Shown: positions 1-10,307, counted from the stretch's first letter. The stretch is DNA of 64,000 nucleotides from Virgibacillus proomii (GCF_018916875.1 NZ_JAHLNO010000028.1:124001-188000), one strand, 5' to 3'. Numbers and translations are program-made. The notes: a model not told the origin generated them from the letters alone.

Positions 1-728
1 CAGTAAAAACAGGATTGCCAAATGAATTAGATTGGGGCGAGCCGGAACGAGTAGCTGACTCCGTTAAAATAATGGGGCTGAAGCATGTTGTAGTAACAGC
101 TGTTGCACGTGATGACCTATATGATGGCGGTGCAGCCGTTTTTGCGGAAACAGTTCGGGCAATAAGAAGGAAAAATCCAGGTTGTACGATTGAAATTCTT
201 CCTTCTGATATGAAGGGGGATTATGAAAGCTTACATACGCTTATGGATAGTAATCCGGATATCTTTAACCATAATATCGAGACAGTGCGTCGTTTAACGA
301 AACGAGTACGTGCAAAAGCTACCTATGATCGTTCATTACAATTATTACAGCGTGTAAAGGAAATTGCTCCACATACACCAACAAAATCGAGTATTATGGT
401 CGGTTTAGGAGAGGAAAAAGAAGAAATTATCCAAGCAATGGATGATCTTTTAGCCCATCAAGTAGATATTATGACAATCGGACAGTATTTGCAGCCAACG
501 AAAAAGCATTTAAAAGTAGAGCGTTACTATCATCCAGATGAGTTTGAAGAATTAAAGGAAATTGCATTACACAAAGGATTTAAACATTGTGAATCAGGGC
601 CATTAGTTCGTTCTTCTTATCATGCTGATGAACAAGTAAGTCAAACGGCTGCACAAAGAAGAATTAATTATATGAAGGGCTATGAAGAACAGGAAAACCA
701 AGTGGTTGATTTTAAGTTTACAAAGTAA
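1..728 (+). CDS. lipA: Lipoyl synthase, 3' part (5' end outside window)
   Basis: Radical SAM enzyme that inserts two sulfur atoms into protein-bound octanoyl groups to make lipoyl cofactors. The frame is open from base 3 and begins with [10 protein letters not shown], which in LipA directly follows the radical SAM cysteines, so those cysteines and the N-terminus lie upstream of the window. Visible LipA blocks are [57 protein letters not shown] and the C-terminal [13 protein letters not shown] containing the conserved serine that ligates the auxiliary cluster. About 242 codons of an expected 300 are present. The apparent TTG start at 15 is internal. No strong terminator follows; a weak GC hairpin lies at 806-832. 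Confidence 0.95.
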   Translation, partial: VKTGLPNELDWGEPERVADSVKIMGLKHVVVTAVARDDLYDGGAAVFAETVRAIRRKNPGCTIEILPSDMKGDYESLHTLMDSNPDIFNHNIETVRRLTKRVRAKATYDRSLQLLQRVKEIAPHTPTKSSIMVGLGEEKEEIIQAMDDLLAHQVDIMTIGQYLQPTKKHLKVERYYHPDEFEELKEIALHKGFKHCESGPLVRSSYHADEQVSQTAAQRRINYMKGYEEQENQVVDFKFTK

Positions 729-1555
729 GAGTAAGCTGCATTTACGGTGGCCCCCTTCGCTATAAATAAGCATAAAAATTGGATAGGCATGAGACTATAC
801 ATTCTAGAGCACCCCCGTTTTGGAGGGTGTTCCTTTTGTCCATATGTATGAACAGGCAGTGTGTAAAGTAATAAAGAGACTCCCGGTTGGTAAAAATTAA
901 AATCAACATGTACGTAATGAACTATTTACGCAGTTTCGTAGCTAATAAAAGTTTATGCTTACGATACGAACTCTCTATTTCGGGTTTATTGTATTAACAT
1001 GTATAATAGGGTTAAGTTTATCACGCATGTAAGGTGCCGTAAGACTCTCACTTCAAGACCTGAGCTGGTACAAAAGGGTCTAAGTTAGGAGAAAACGGCA
1101 CCTAAATGCCCGATTGGTTTAAGGGCCTTTAGGTCATACCCTTGTGGTACTAACATTCCGTGTAAAAAGAGTTCCACGGAATGAAGTTTCACTTTATAGC
1201 ATTTTAAGGTGTTCAAATAGTTAAGAATAAAGAAAATGCCACTAAAAAATTATACTTTATCGTGTGCGTGTTCGAAAAGAAGATAAGTAAACCACAGAAG
1301 TTTGAGGCGGTGCCGTTTCGGGAACCGTCGGGGGAATAAGTCAATAAGAAAATTTGTCTAGCTTCAAGTCTTTAACAGAGACGACTGCCTAGTTCTACTG
1401 ATGCGTTGGACATGGGCATTTCCACTCGCGTTACCTTTTAACTTCAGCATGCAAAAAAATTATCCATTCTAACGTACACAGAAAATTCGACGTGTTATTT
1501 TTAAACAACTTTTGAACAATCTCTTATAGGTAAATAGAAATGGAGCGTTATAACT
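729..1555. other. Non-coding stretch between lipA and hprK2
   Basis: No credible gene. It holds a weak hairpin with a short T run (about 806-836) that may end lipA, one F1 element (1017-1197, listed separately), and at about 1262-1285 a degenerate match to the left arm of the inverted-repeat element at 15734. I recognise nothing else in it. Confidence 0.6.
1017..1197 (+). repeat. F1 element, long subtype
   Basis: Bounded by TTTAT on both sides. Stem 1 pairs AGGTGCCGT with ACGGCACCT, enclosing AAGACC/GGGTCT. It carries the extra block AAGGGCCTTTAGGTCATACC found in long copies. The right hairpin pairs CATTCCGTG with CACGGAATG and is followed by AAGTTTCAC-TTTAT. Confidence 0.85.
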
Positions 1556-2491
1556 ATGAAGTCCGTCACCGTTCAAGAATTGGCACAACAATTTAATTTG
1601 GAAGTACTGGTAGGAGAGGATAAACTACATCGGAGAATAACGAAGCCAAGAACTCATCGTCCAGGGCTGGAATTTATTGGATATTTTGATTTTTTTCCAA
1701 TGGAGCATGTTCAAGTACTCGGCAAAAAGGAGATAACTTATTTACACCAATTGTCCCATGAACAGCGGCGTCTACGAATTGGTAATATTGTAAAATATCA
1801 TCCACCTTGTTTTATTGTAACTTCTGACCAGGGGGGGCTGCAATATCTGACTCAATTTTGCAAGGAAGAGGGGATACCGCTGCTTCGTACGAAAGAGCCT
1901 ACATCTACGTTTATTGAAAAGTATGATGCTTATATGATTAAAGCATTAGCACCAGAGACAGCAATACACGCTGTATGTGTAAATATCTTTGGACTTGGGG
2001 TATTACTTCGCGGAAAATCAGGAATTGGTAAAAGTGAAATAGCTCACACACTAATTGGCAGAGGACATCGATTGGTTGCTGATGATATTGTCGTTTTAAA
2101 AAAATTAGGTCCTGATACATTGCTTGGTACACATAACCAGACGAATAAAGAGTTTCTTGCCTTACGCAGTGTTGGACTTTTGAATGTCGTTCGATTATAT
2201 GGGCGAAAAGCATTTCAAGAGGAAACACGAATTGCATTAGATATTCATTTAACCGAATGGGAAAAGGATGCACTAAATAATGAATTGGAATTAGAAACTC
2301 AGACTTGTGATTATATGGGTGTAACGATTCCGAGTATTGAAATTCAATTACAGCCGGGACGAGACGTGGTCGGTCTAATAGAAGCAGCGGCTAATAATTG
2401 GTATTTGCAGCAGCAGGGCTATAGTGCGGCCGAAGAATTTATTCAACGATTAGAATCGGATATGGAAAAAAAGGAAAAAGGAGCCCCTTAA
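1556..2491 (+). CDS. hprK2: HPr kinase/phosphorylase paralogue with degenerate signature
   Basis: Belongs to the HprK family, which phosphorylates Ser46 of HPr in carbon catabolite control. The 311-residue length is normal. Visible are the P-loop GKSGIGKS (153-160), the upstream histidine in IHAVCVNIFG, the catalytic RLVADDIV block, and PGRD near the C-terminus where bona fide enzymes have PGRN. The family signature (E-I-R-G-L-G) reads ALRSVG here: Ala202 replaces the usual glutamate and Ser205 the glycine. It is not next to lgt, the usual hprK neighbour, so it is probably a second copy; I recall two hprK genes in Oceanobacillus. The start is the ATG at 1556 with a weak GGAG upstream. Whether it still acts on HPr is open. 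Confidence 0.82.
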   Translation: MKSVTVQELAQQFNLEVLVGEDKLHRRITKPRTHRPGLEFIGYFDFFPMEHVQVLGKKEITYLHQLSHEQRRLRIGNIVKYHPPCFIVTSDQGGLQYLTQFCKEEGIPLLRTKEPTSTFIEKYDAYMIKALAPETAIHAVCVNIFGLGVLLRGKSGIGKSEIAHTLIGRGHRLVADDIVVLKKLGPDTLLGTHNQTNKEFLALRSVGLLNVVRLYGRKAFQEETRIALDIHLTEWEKDALNNELELETQTCDYMGVTIPSIEIQLQPGRDVVGLIEAAANNWYLQQQGYSAAEEFIQRLESDMEKKEKGAP

Positions 2492-3028
2492 TGCAAGGGC
2501 CTTCCAAGCTCTAAAAGGAATTTATCATCGTATTGCAATAATTGCGGATTCTAAGGCGCCATCATAAATAGCGAGACAACCGAAATGATTGGAATTGTGA
2601 TAGACAAGAATAAACTAAAGGAAGACCGACTAAAAGCGGGCTTGTCGCTCAGGCGTCGGCATATCCCTATTTTAGAGGCATGTTTTCTTTATCCCGGATG
2701 TAAGGATCCGTATTTTTCTCATTTCAAAAATGTACTAATGATGATGCGAACATGATGAGAAAAACGGGTCCTAAATCCCCGATTGGTTTATCTAACATTT
2801 CTTGGGAAAAGCATCCAAGAAATGAAGATTCACTTTATCTCGTCAGAAGACCTCGAGTTAGTACGTCGCTAGCCGGATTTTCCGCTTTTGTTCTACAAGA
2901 ATACTATCAAAAATTATCGATAGACACAATAAAATTTGCTAAAAACTGCTAGGGTTCGATATAATTTAAGACGATTACGTATTAATGAAAGCAAGGAGAA
3001 ATACAGCTAAGAATCTTAGGAGAATGAT
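2492..3028. other. Non-coding stretch before tagO1
   Basis: Contains a diverged F1 element (2688-2838). Downstream of it, about 2839-2870, is a sequence resembling the flanks beyond the F1 copies at 19631 and 58424 (consensus close to CAGTTTGTACGTTG), so the mobile or repeated unit may extend past the TTTAT border. The open frame at 2752-2952 lies inside the repeat and is not credited. No other feature is recognised. Confidence 0.6.
2688..2838 (+). repeat. F1 element, diverged short subtype with compensatory stem changes
   Basis: TTTAT-bounded at both ends. Left arm AGGATCCGT pairs with right arm ACGGGTCCT, so positions 4-5 of the arm differ from other copies (AGGTGCCGT/ACGGCACCT) yet remain paired (A-T, and T-G wobble). 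The adjoining arms TTTTTCTCAT and ATGAGAAAAA also pair although they differ from ACTCCCACTT/AAGTGGGAG elsewhere. The right hairpin is ATTTCTTGG...CCAAGAAAT. Confidence 0.8.
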
Positions 3029-4123
3029 ATGTTAAATTATGTGGATTTAATAATAGCCTTTAGTATCGCCGTGATAACATCTTTTCTGCTTACTTATCCA
3101 GTAAAAAAATTGGCCTTTTTAATCGGTGCTGTTGATTTTCCTAACTATCGAAAAATACATACAAAAGTAACTCCTCGTCTGGGGGGGTTAGCCATTTTTT
3201 TGGGAACAGTAGCTGGATTACTTTATCTACAGCCATATCATCCACATTTGCCTGAAATAGCTGCTGGAGCCGTTGTTATTATTATAACTGGTGCACTAGA
3301 TGATCGGTTTAGTATCCAGCCGATGGTTAAACTAACGGGACAATTAATAGCAGCCTCATTTTTAGTTTCATCAGGCCTGATTATTGAAAAATTAACTCTT
3401 CCACTTTTTGGAACTGTTGAACTGGGATTTATTAGTGTGATGATTACTGTTTTATGGGTAGTCGGAATTACAAATGCGATTAATTTAATTGATGGCTTAG
3501 ATGGTCTAGCAACAGGTGTGACGTCGATCGCATTGATTAGTATCTGTATTATGGCATTTATAGACATGCAAATTATTGTTGCTTATCTTTGTATTGTATT
3601 AATTGGGAGTAATCTTGGCTTTTTGTATCATAATTTTTACCCTGCAAAAATTTATATGGGAGACACAGGCTCAAACTTTCTTGGGTATATGATCGCAGTT
3701 GTTTCCATGCTGGGTTTATTTAAAAATGTTGCTTTATTTAGCTTTATTATTCCAATTATTGTCTTAGCTGTTCCAATATTTGATACATTGTTTGCCATCG
3801 CCCGCAGAGCTTATAATAAAGAAAATATTATGATGCCGGATAATAAACATATCCATTATCAACTTTTACAGGCAGGCTACAGCCATCGTAAAACAGTGTT
3901 AATTATATATGGATTTAGCGCATTGTTTGGAACTTTAGCTATATTATTTTCCAATGCAAGTATCACCGTTTCATTTATTATTACGATTATCGTACTGATT
4001 CTCCTCCATCTTTTTGCGGAAATGGCAGGGATTGTTATGGGAGGAAAACGGCCTGTGTTGCGTATGCTTCGTTTAATAGTTACAAGACAAATAAGACAAA
4101 AAGGTGAAGATAAAACAAAATGA
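3029..4123 (+). CDS. tagO: Undecaprenyl-phosphate GlcNAc-1-phosphate transferase, copy 1
   Basis: Polytopic MraY/WecA/TagO-family enzyme that transfers GlcNAc-1-phosphate from UDP-GlcNAc to undecaprenyl phosphate on the inner face of the membrane, the first step of wall teichoic acid and related polymers. Seen: ten or so hydrophobic segments, NYRKIHTKVTPRLGGLA near the N-terminus, GALDDR, NAINLIDGLDGLATG, MGDTGSNFLGY and the late HIHYQLL histidine motif, all typical of active members. The 364-residue length is normal. AGGAGA lies six bases before the ATG. Its C-terminus differs from the other two tagO copies in this window (16070 and 45738). It is followed by gnd, and a promoter-like TATAAT at 4148 separates the two. 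Confidence 0.9.
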   Translation: MLNYVDLIIAFSIAVITSFLLTYPVKKLAFLIGAVDFPNYRKIHTKVTPRLGGLAIFLGTVAGLLYLQPYHPHLPEIAAGAVVIIITGALDDRFSIQPMVKLTGQLIAASFLVSSGLIIEKLTLPLFGTVELGFISVMITVLWVVGITNAINLIDGLDGLATGVTSIALISICIMAFIDMQIIVAYLCIVLIGSNLGFLYHNFYPAKIYMGDTGSNFLGYMIAVVSMLGLFKNVALFSFIIPIIVLAVPIFDTLFAIARRAYNKENIMMPDNKHIHYQLLQAGYSHRKTVLIIYGFSALFGTLAILFSNASITVSFIITIIVLILLHLFAEMAGIVMGGKRPVLRMLRLIVTRQIRQKGEDKTK

Positions 4124-4211
4124 ATCGTCAAAATGGATAAAGTCTACTATAATAAAGAAGAAGTAAATGAGGTATATACAGTTTAGAGCTGGAAAGGAAT
4201 GACATACAAAC

Positions 4212-5621
4212 ATGGGTAAACAACAAATTGGCGTAATTGGCTTAGCTGTCATGGGAAAGAACCTTGCATTAAATATTGAAAGTTGCGGCTATTCTGTCGC
4301 TGTTTATAATCGTTCCAGTGAGAAAACCGAAGCTTTTTTACAAAATGAAGCAAAGGATAAAAATTTTAAAGGTGCTTTTTCACTTGAAGAATTTGTTCAG
4401 TCACTGGAAATACCACGTAAAATTCTATTGATGGTAAAAGCAGGTGCAGCTACCGACGCAACCATTGAAGCACTCCGCCCGTATTTAGAAAAAGGCGATA
4501 TTTTAATTGATGGTGGAAATACATTATTTGAAGATACGATTCGTAGAAATAAAGAGCTTGAGAAAGCAGGTATTCATTTTATCGGTACTGGTGTATCCGG
4601 TGGAGAAGAGGGTGCGTTAAAAGGACCATCCATCATGCCTGGAGGCCAAAAAGAAGCTCATGCACTAGTTGCTCCAATTTTCGAAGCAATCGCAGCTAAG
4701 GTAGATGGCGAGGCATGTACAACGTATATCGGTCCGGATGGTGCAGGTCATTATGTGAAAATGGTTCATAATGGTATTGAATATGGAGATATGCAACTTA
4801 TTTCAGAAGCATACTTTATTTTAAAACATGTACTTGGTTTAAATGCAGACGAGCTTCATGAGGTGTTTGCAGAATGGAATAAAGGTGAGCTCGATAGCTA
4901 TCTTATTGAAATTACAGCAGATATTTTTACAAAAAAAGATGAAGAAACGAATCAACCATTAGTTGAAGTTATTTTAGATACTGCAGGTCAAAAAGGTACT
5001 GGAAAATGGACGAGCAAAAACGCATTAGACTTAGGGGTTCCGTTACCACTGATTACGGAGTCGGTATTTGCCCGCTTTATTTCAGCAATGAAAGACGAAC
5101 GCGTATTAGCAAGTAAACAATTAAAAGGGCCAGAGTCTACAGCATTTACAGGAGATAAACAAGCATTAATTGAAGCAGTTCGTAAAGCACTATATATGAG
5201 TAAAATCTGTTCGTATGCCCAAGGTTTTGCGCAAATGCGTGCACAATCAGAAGAATTTAATTGGAACTTAAGTTATGGCGAAATTGCCATGATTTGGCGT
5301 GGGGGCTGTATTATCCGCGCTCAGTTCCTGCAAAAAATTAAAGATGCGTATGATCGTAATCCTGCATTAGCTAATTTACTGCTTGATCCTTACTTCAAAG
5401 AAATTGTGGAGACTTATCAAGGAGCACTACGTGAAGTTGTTGCTGTTGCCATTAAGCATGGTATTGCTGTACCAGCATTATCAAGTGCCATCGCTTATTA
5501 TGACAGCTACCGTTCTGCTGAATTACCTGCCAATTTAGTTCAAGCACAACGTGATTACTTTGGAGCACATACGTATCAACGAAAAGATAAAGAAGGCGTC
5601 TTCCATACGCAATGGTTTTAA
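4212..5621 (+). CDS. gnd: 6-phosphogluconate dehydrogenase (decarboxylating)
   Basis: Oxidises 6-phosphogluconate to ribulose 5-phosphate and CO2, reducing NADP, in the oxidative pentose phosphate pathway (cytosolic). The 469-residue length is that of the long dimeric form. The N-terminal Rossmann motif is [15 protein letters not shown] followed by [31 protein letters not shown] and the catalytic block [18 protein letters not shown] are intact, as is [17 protein letters not shown] strong intrinsic terminator follows at 5629. The ATG has AAAGGAA upstream at a somewhat long spacing. Alternative identity is unlikely. Confidence 0.97.
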   Translation: MGKQQIGVIGLAVMGKNLALNIESCGYSVAVYNRSSEKTEAFLQNEAKDKNFKGAFSLEEFVQSLEIPRKILLMVKAGAATDATIEALRPYLEKGDILIDGGNTLFEDTIRRNKELEKAGIHFIGTGVSGGEEGALKGPSIMPGGQKEAHALVAPIFEAIAAKVDGEACTTYIGPDGAGHYVKMVHNGIEYGDMQLISEAYFILKHVLGLNADELHEVFAEWNKGELDSYLIEITADIFTKKDEETNQPLVEVILDTAGQKGTGKWTSKNALDLGVPLPLITESVFARFISAMKDERVLASKQLKGPESTAFTGDKQALIEAVRKALYMSKICSYAQGFAQMRAQSEEFNWNLSYGEIAMIWRGGCIIRAQFLQKIKDAYDRNPALANLLLDPYFKEIVETYQGALREVVAVAIKHGIAVPALSSAIAYYDSYRSAELPANLVQAQRDYFGAHTYQRKDKEGVFHTQWF

Positions 5622-5628
5622 GTAAGAT

Positions 5629-5664
5629 AAGCTCTCTTCAGATAATCTGAAGGAGCTTTTTTTA
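5629..5664 (+). terminator. Intrinsic terminator of gnd
   Basis: Stem AAGCTC-tc-TTCAGAT pairs with ATCTGAA-g-GAGCTT and is followed directly by seven T residues, eight bases after the gnd stop codon. Confidence 0.9.
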
Positions 5665-6524
5665 TGTATAGAAAACCTAGCACTTGCGCTTTTGTGACCA
5701 GCTTCCGCACTCATGCTGCTAGCAAACTTCGTACGATAAGTTAACATCGGCTTCCTCATCACTGTACTTCCTTTATCCACCAATTAAGATTTCCGTATTT
5801 TTTTCATTTAAATAATCAGCTTCTTATTTACAACCTTGATTCCAGATGCCATTACCCGATTATAAAAGTGCATAATTTGGCGAAAAAATAATCTATATTG
5901 CCTATGGATTTATCGAAATATCAAAAAGTTATTTCATATATTGAAGACTTTTAACTAAGTTACCTTCTTAAACAGGATAACTAGAAGAGTGCAGGAAAAA
6001 GGAGAAGAATGTATTTGTGCATAAAATGTTTATACATGCTAAGATGATTAAGCAAAAATCTTCTACATATCGTAAATAAGTATAATTCCCCTTATCATCT
6101 GTTCCATAATCTATCTGTAAACGTATCTCTGTTAAAAAAACAATTGATAGATAACTTTAAATTAGCCCTCTAGAAATAAGCATAAAGATTTCTTTTTAAA
6201 CATATTTTTCTTGTAGCTATTTGTCTTAATACATAGACTCCATTTTATCCCGCATGTAAGGTGCCGTAAGCTTCCCACTTCAAGACCTGAGTTGATACAA
6301 AAGGGTCTAAGTGTGAGAAAACGGCCCCTAAATGCCCGATTCGTTCAACTAACATTTCTTGGGAAAAGCATTCCAAGAAATGAAGTTTCACTTTATACGG
6401 GACTATTGGCACTTCTGTAATAATCAAATTTTTACTATTATTAAATCTATCAGAATATTATGTATAAGGATAGGAGGTAAATTTAGCAAACGGTAAACGA
6501 CTAAAAAATAAAGGGGGAGCACGT
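5665..6524. other. Non-coding stretch upstream of the subtilase gene
   Basis: Holds one F1 element (6244-6396). The rest is AT-rich with no gene, RNA or mobile-element match that I can support. The subtilase ribosome binding site (AAAGGGGGAG) and presumably its promoter lie in the last 120 bases. Confidence 0.6.
6244..6396 (+). repeat. F1 element, short subtype
   Basis: TTTATCCCGCATGTAAGG at the left and CACTTTAT at the right. Stem 1 is AGGTGCCGT...ACGGCCCCT, imperfect by one base. The right hairpin is CATTTCTTGG/CCAAGAAATG with a 10-base loop. It lacks the AAGGGCCTTTAGGT block of long copies. Confidence 0.85.
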
Positions 6525-9500
6525 ATGAAGTCTCATTCGACACGAAAACGTTCTTTTATTCTTGTATTTGTTATTTTACTCATATTTAGTAGTTTTTCTA
6601 CGGTGCAAGCAATGAAACAATTACCTCAACCAGCAAAAAAGTCAGATTTTCTATTAAATAAGTTAACGGAAACAGAGAATTCTGATCAAGAAGTTCGAGT
6701 TATTGTCGAGCTAAAAGATCAACCTACGATTGAAATAGCGACAAAGAAAGGTATAACATTTAATAGCATGTCGGAAAAGGAAAAAAAGAAACTGGATAAA
6801 GATGTAAAGACGAAGCAAAAGTCGATTAAAGATGAGATCAAGCAAAAAAAAGTAACGGCAAAATATCTACAAGAATTTACCACTGTCGTAAATGGTTTTA
6901 GTGCAGAGGTAAAGCAGAAAGACATTGAAAAAATCCAAAAAATTCGCGGTGTAAAAAGAGTGCATATCGTAAATGAATACGAGCGCCCAATTGCCAAACC
7001 AGAAATGAAATATAGTAAAGAATTAGTAGAGGCACAAAAGGCTTGGCGGGAATATCAGTTCAAAGGTGAAGGGATGCTAATCGGTATTATTGATACAGGT
7101 ATTGACCCGAATCATCAGGATATGAAAATATCGGATACGGAAACAGCTGCGTTAACCAAAGAAGCAGTTCAATCAGTCATTAAAGAAGAATCACTTCCAG
7201 GCAAGTTTTATTCAGATAAAGTACCTTATGGCTATAATTATATGGATAAAAATGAGGAGATAAGAGAGATTCACTCCAAAGCAAGTTACCATGGAATGCA
7301 TGTAGCGGGTACAGTGGGTGCGAACGGAGACGGGGAGAATAAAGGAGTACTTGGAATCGCACCAGAAGCTCAATTACTTGCTTTAAAGGTATTTGGAAAT
7401 GATCCGGAGATGCGATCAACATTTGGAGATGTTTATATAAAAGCGATTGATGATGCGATTAAATTAGGGGTAGATGCTTTAAACATGAGTCTAGGTTCAC
7501 CTGCAGGTTATGTGAATAGCGATTCACCAGAGCAACAAGCAGTCTCACGCGCTGTTGAAAATGGAGTTCTAATGTCCATATCTGGTGGCAACTCAGCCTT
7601 ATTTGGAGATGGATTTTCTTTCCCGTTTGCTACTAATCCAGATTATGGGTTAGTCGGTTCTCCAGGTGTTGCTACAGACTCATTACAAGTTGCTTCTTTT
7701 GAAAATACATTTATGGAAGTAAATAAATTAACGTATAAAATTGACGGTGAGGAGGACACGGCTGCATTCCTTTCAGCAGGTAATACAAACCCACCAACAG
7801 ATGGTAGTGAATTTGCTGTCCTTGATGCTGGGCTAGGCCTTCCAGAAGATTTTAAAGGGATAGATGCAGAAGGAAAATATGCATTGATTCAGCGTGGAGG
7901 AATTACGTTTACAGATAAAGTGTTAAATGCACAAGCTGCAGGCGCTGCCGGGGTTATTATTTATAATAATACAGATGGTGTCGTCAATATGGCGACAGAT
8001 TCAGAAATTAAAATTCCTCAGTTGTTTATGTTAAAAAGCGATGGAAATAAATTAGTTGAGGCAATTAGGCAGGAGCAATCTGTATCCATTACCTTTTTCG
8101 GAGAATCTGGAACGATGGACAATCCTGATGCAGGTAAATTGAGCGCTTTTTCTTCTTGGGGTTTAACACCGAATCTTGACTTTAAACCAGAAATTACTGC
8201 TCCCGGTGGACAAATTTATTCTACTTTAAACGATAATCAATACGGATTGATGAGCGGAACTTCCATGGCAGCCCCACATGTTGCGGGAGGTGGAGCATTA
8301 GTTTTACAACGTGTGGATAAGGAATTCGGCTATGAACAAGCTGATCGGATCAAGCTAGCTAAAAACTTATTAATGAATACATCTAAGCAAGTGACATTTG
8401 AAGATGAGCTTGTTTCTCCTCGGCGTCAGGGAGCTGGCTTGATGCAATTACATGCGGCACTGGCTACTCCAGTAATGGTAACAGAAGCAAAAACGAAAGA
8501 AGCAAAAGTAGCATTAAAAGAAGTTTCAGCAGATCGAGTTTCATTTGAATTAACAGCAGAAAACTTTAGTGATGAACCGATCAAATATGAAGTGGAAGCT
8601 AATGCTCAAACAGATACAACAGCAATTAGTAATGACAAGATTGTAACGGCTCCAAACGTTTTACCAGCAAATGATCTAGGTGACATTGTTAAAATTAATG
8701 GAAAGGAAAAAGCTTCTATCGAAGTACCGGCAAACAAGGCGATAACCTTTACCGTAACGATTGATGTAAGCTCTGTAGATGATTCATTAATAAAACGGTC
8801 TACGAATGGTTACTGGCTGGAAGGTTTCGTCACATTGACAGATCCGACAGACACACACCCGAAATTAACGGTTCCTTATGCAGGTTTTAAAGGAGACTGG
8901 AATCGTGCACCAATTTTCGATCGGCCTATGTGGGAGGATGACTCATTTTATGGTGTGACAGGTGTTGTTACATCGACCGGTAAAGACGCGGACGGTGAAA
9001 TACAATACGACTTTTTAGGCAAGGACTTGGTAACTGGTAAAATTAATCCAGAAAAAATTGCATTCTCCCCAAATGATGATGGTGTTCAAGATGATGCATT
9101 ACTTGTCTTATCGTTTTTAAGAAATGCTAAAAATGCAAAATTCACTGTATTAGATGAAGATGGAAAAAAAGTACGTACCATCCGGTTGGAGTCCGATATT
9201 AGAAAAGATTTTTATGATTCCGGTGCTGCAACATATCATTCTATTTCAGCAGCAAGAGCATGGGATGGAAAAATCAAAGGTAAACCTGCGCCGGAAGGTA
9301 AATACTATTTACAGGCAGAAGGGATTATCGATTATGAAGGAGCAAAATGGCAGGCTCTTAAGTTCCCAGTTATTTTAGATAAGACGCCTCCAAAGGTTGA
9401 AGCCTCCTATAGCTTTGATAAAGAGTTACTTACGGCTCATGTGGAGGATAACGAAGGCGGAAGTGGTGTTGCTTCTTGGGATGTTTTGGTAGATGGTAAA

Positions 9501-10307
9501 TCGGTATTAAAGGAACCGTATGTAAATGGGGAGATAGAACACGCCTTACCAAATATAGACTCAGAATCGACTATTACGGTTGTTGCTACCGATTATGCCG
9601 GAAACAAAGCGGAAGCAGAAGCGGAAATAGTGGAACCAGATACAACCGCTCCTGATCTTCGTTTACAATCTCCGGAATCATTGAGTGTAAGCGATAGTAA
9701 GGAAGTTGTATTCTCAGGCTATGTAACAGATGAATCGGAAGTAAAAGAAGTAACCATTAATGGTGAGAAGGCAGAATTAACCTTTGATGAAGAGAAAAGA
9801 CGCTATAATTTTTCTTTACCGGTAAAACATAAAAAAGACGATTATCATTTTGCCAAAATAAAAGCAGTCGATAGTCTTGGCAATAAAACAGAAATTGGAC
9901 GCCGCTATTTCGTTGATAGCCAACCTGCCAAGTTAAGTGTAAAAGGAAAGAAGAAAACGAAAGCAAATACGATCATAGTGAAGGCAAAAGTCAGAGATAA
10001 TTTTGATGACATCAATTTATTTGTCGATGGTGATCATGTATATACCCACGCCCTATCTCAACCGTACGGAAAATATCGTTTTAATGAAGAAATTGAGGTG
10101 GAGCTCGATCTAACAGAAGGAAAGAATGAATTTGAATTTAAAGCAGTCGATTTAGCTGGACATGAAACAGTCGCAACCTATACAGTTACTAAATTAGAAG
10201 ATAAAAAGGAAGATGAGAATAAGCACAACGAAGAATACAGCTTTTTCGAATATATTTTTACTAAATTAGCATTATTATTTAGTTGGTTTTGGGAAATTTT
10301 TGCTTAA
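6525..10307 (+). CDS. Large secreted S8 subtilisin-like protease
   Basis: Extracellular serine endopeptidase of the Vpr/lactocepin type. Domains in order: signal peptide (about 1-29), inhibitor I9 propeptide (about 55-150), S8 catalytic domain with Asp190 (IIDTGID), His256 (HGMHVAG) and Ser580 (SGTSMAAPH), an inserted PA domain (about 420-530, with ALIQRGGITFTDK), then Fn3-like and repeated Ig-like beta domains to about 1230. The last 20 residues are aromatic and hydrophobic (FFEYIFTKLALLFSWFWEIF) without an LPXTG motif, so attachment may be by membrane insertion rather than sortase. The 1260-residue length exceeds Vpr and is closer to cell-envelope proteinases. ATG follows a strong AAAGGGGGAG site. 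Monocistronic, with a terminator at 10333. Confidence 0.93.
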   Translation: MKSHSTRKRSFILVFVILLIFSSFSTVQAMKQLPQPAKKSDFLLNKLTETENSDQEVRVIVELKDQPTIEIATKKGITFNSMSEKEKKKLDKDVKTKQKSIKDEIKQKKVTAKYLQEFTTVVNGFSAEVKQKDIEKIQKIRGVKRVHIVNEYERPIAKPEMKYSKELVEAQKAWREYQFKGEGMLIGIIDTGIDPNHQDMKISDTETAALTKEAVQSVIKEESLPGKFYSDKVPYGYNYMDKNEEIREIHSKASYHGMHVAGTVGANGDGENKGVLGIAPEAQLLALKVFGNDPEMRSTFGDVYIKAIDDAIKLGVDALNMSLGSPAGYVNSDSPEQQAVSRAVENGVLMSISGGNSALFGDGFSFPFATNPDYGLVGSPGVATDSLQVASFENTFMEVNKLTYKIDGEEDTAAFLSAGNTNPPTDGSEFAVLDAGLGLPEDFKGIDAEGKYALIQRGGITFTDKVLNAQAAGAAGVIIYNNTDGVVNMATDSEIKIPQLFMLKSDGNKLVEAIRQEQSVSITFFGESGTMDNPDAGKLSAFSSWGLTPNLDFKPEITAPGGQIYSTLNDNQYGLMSGTSMAAPHVAGGGALVLQRVDKEFGYEQADRIKLAKNLLMNTSKQVTFEDELVSPRRQGAGLMQLHAALATPVMVTEAKTKEAKVALKEVSADRVSFELTAENFSDEPIKYEVEANAQTDTTAISNDKIVTAPNVLPANDLGDIVKINGKEKASIEVPANKAITFTVTIDVSSVDDSLIKRSTNGYWLEGFVTLTDPTDTHPKLTVPYAGFKGDWNRAPIFDRPMWEDDSFYGVTGVVTSTGKDADGEIQYDFLGKDLVTGKINPEKIAFSPNDDGVQDDALLVLSFLRNAKNAKFTVLDEDGKKVRTIRLESDIRKDFYDSGAATYHSISAARAWDGKIKGKPAPEGKYYLQAEGIIDYEGAKWQALKFPVILDKTPPKVEASYSFDKELLTAHVEDNEGGSGVASWDVLVDGKSVLKEPYVNGEIEHALPNIDSESTITVVATDYAGNKAEAEAEIVEPDTTAPDLRLQSPESLSVSDSKEVVFSGYVTDESEVKEVTINGEKAELTFDEEKRRYNFSLPVKHKKDDYHFAKIKAVDSLGNKTEIGRRYFVDSQPAKLSVKGKKKTKANTIIVKAKVRDNFDDINLFVDGDHVYTHALSQPYGKYRFNEEIEVELDLTEGKNEFEFKAVDLAGHETVATYTVTKLEDKKEDENKHNEEYSFFEYIFTKLALLFSWFWEIFA

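Noticed and set aside
2752-2952. 66-codon open frame
   Set aside because: It lies within and just after an F1 element and reads the repeat sequence; no ribosome binding site.
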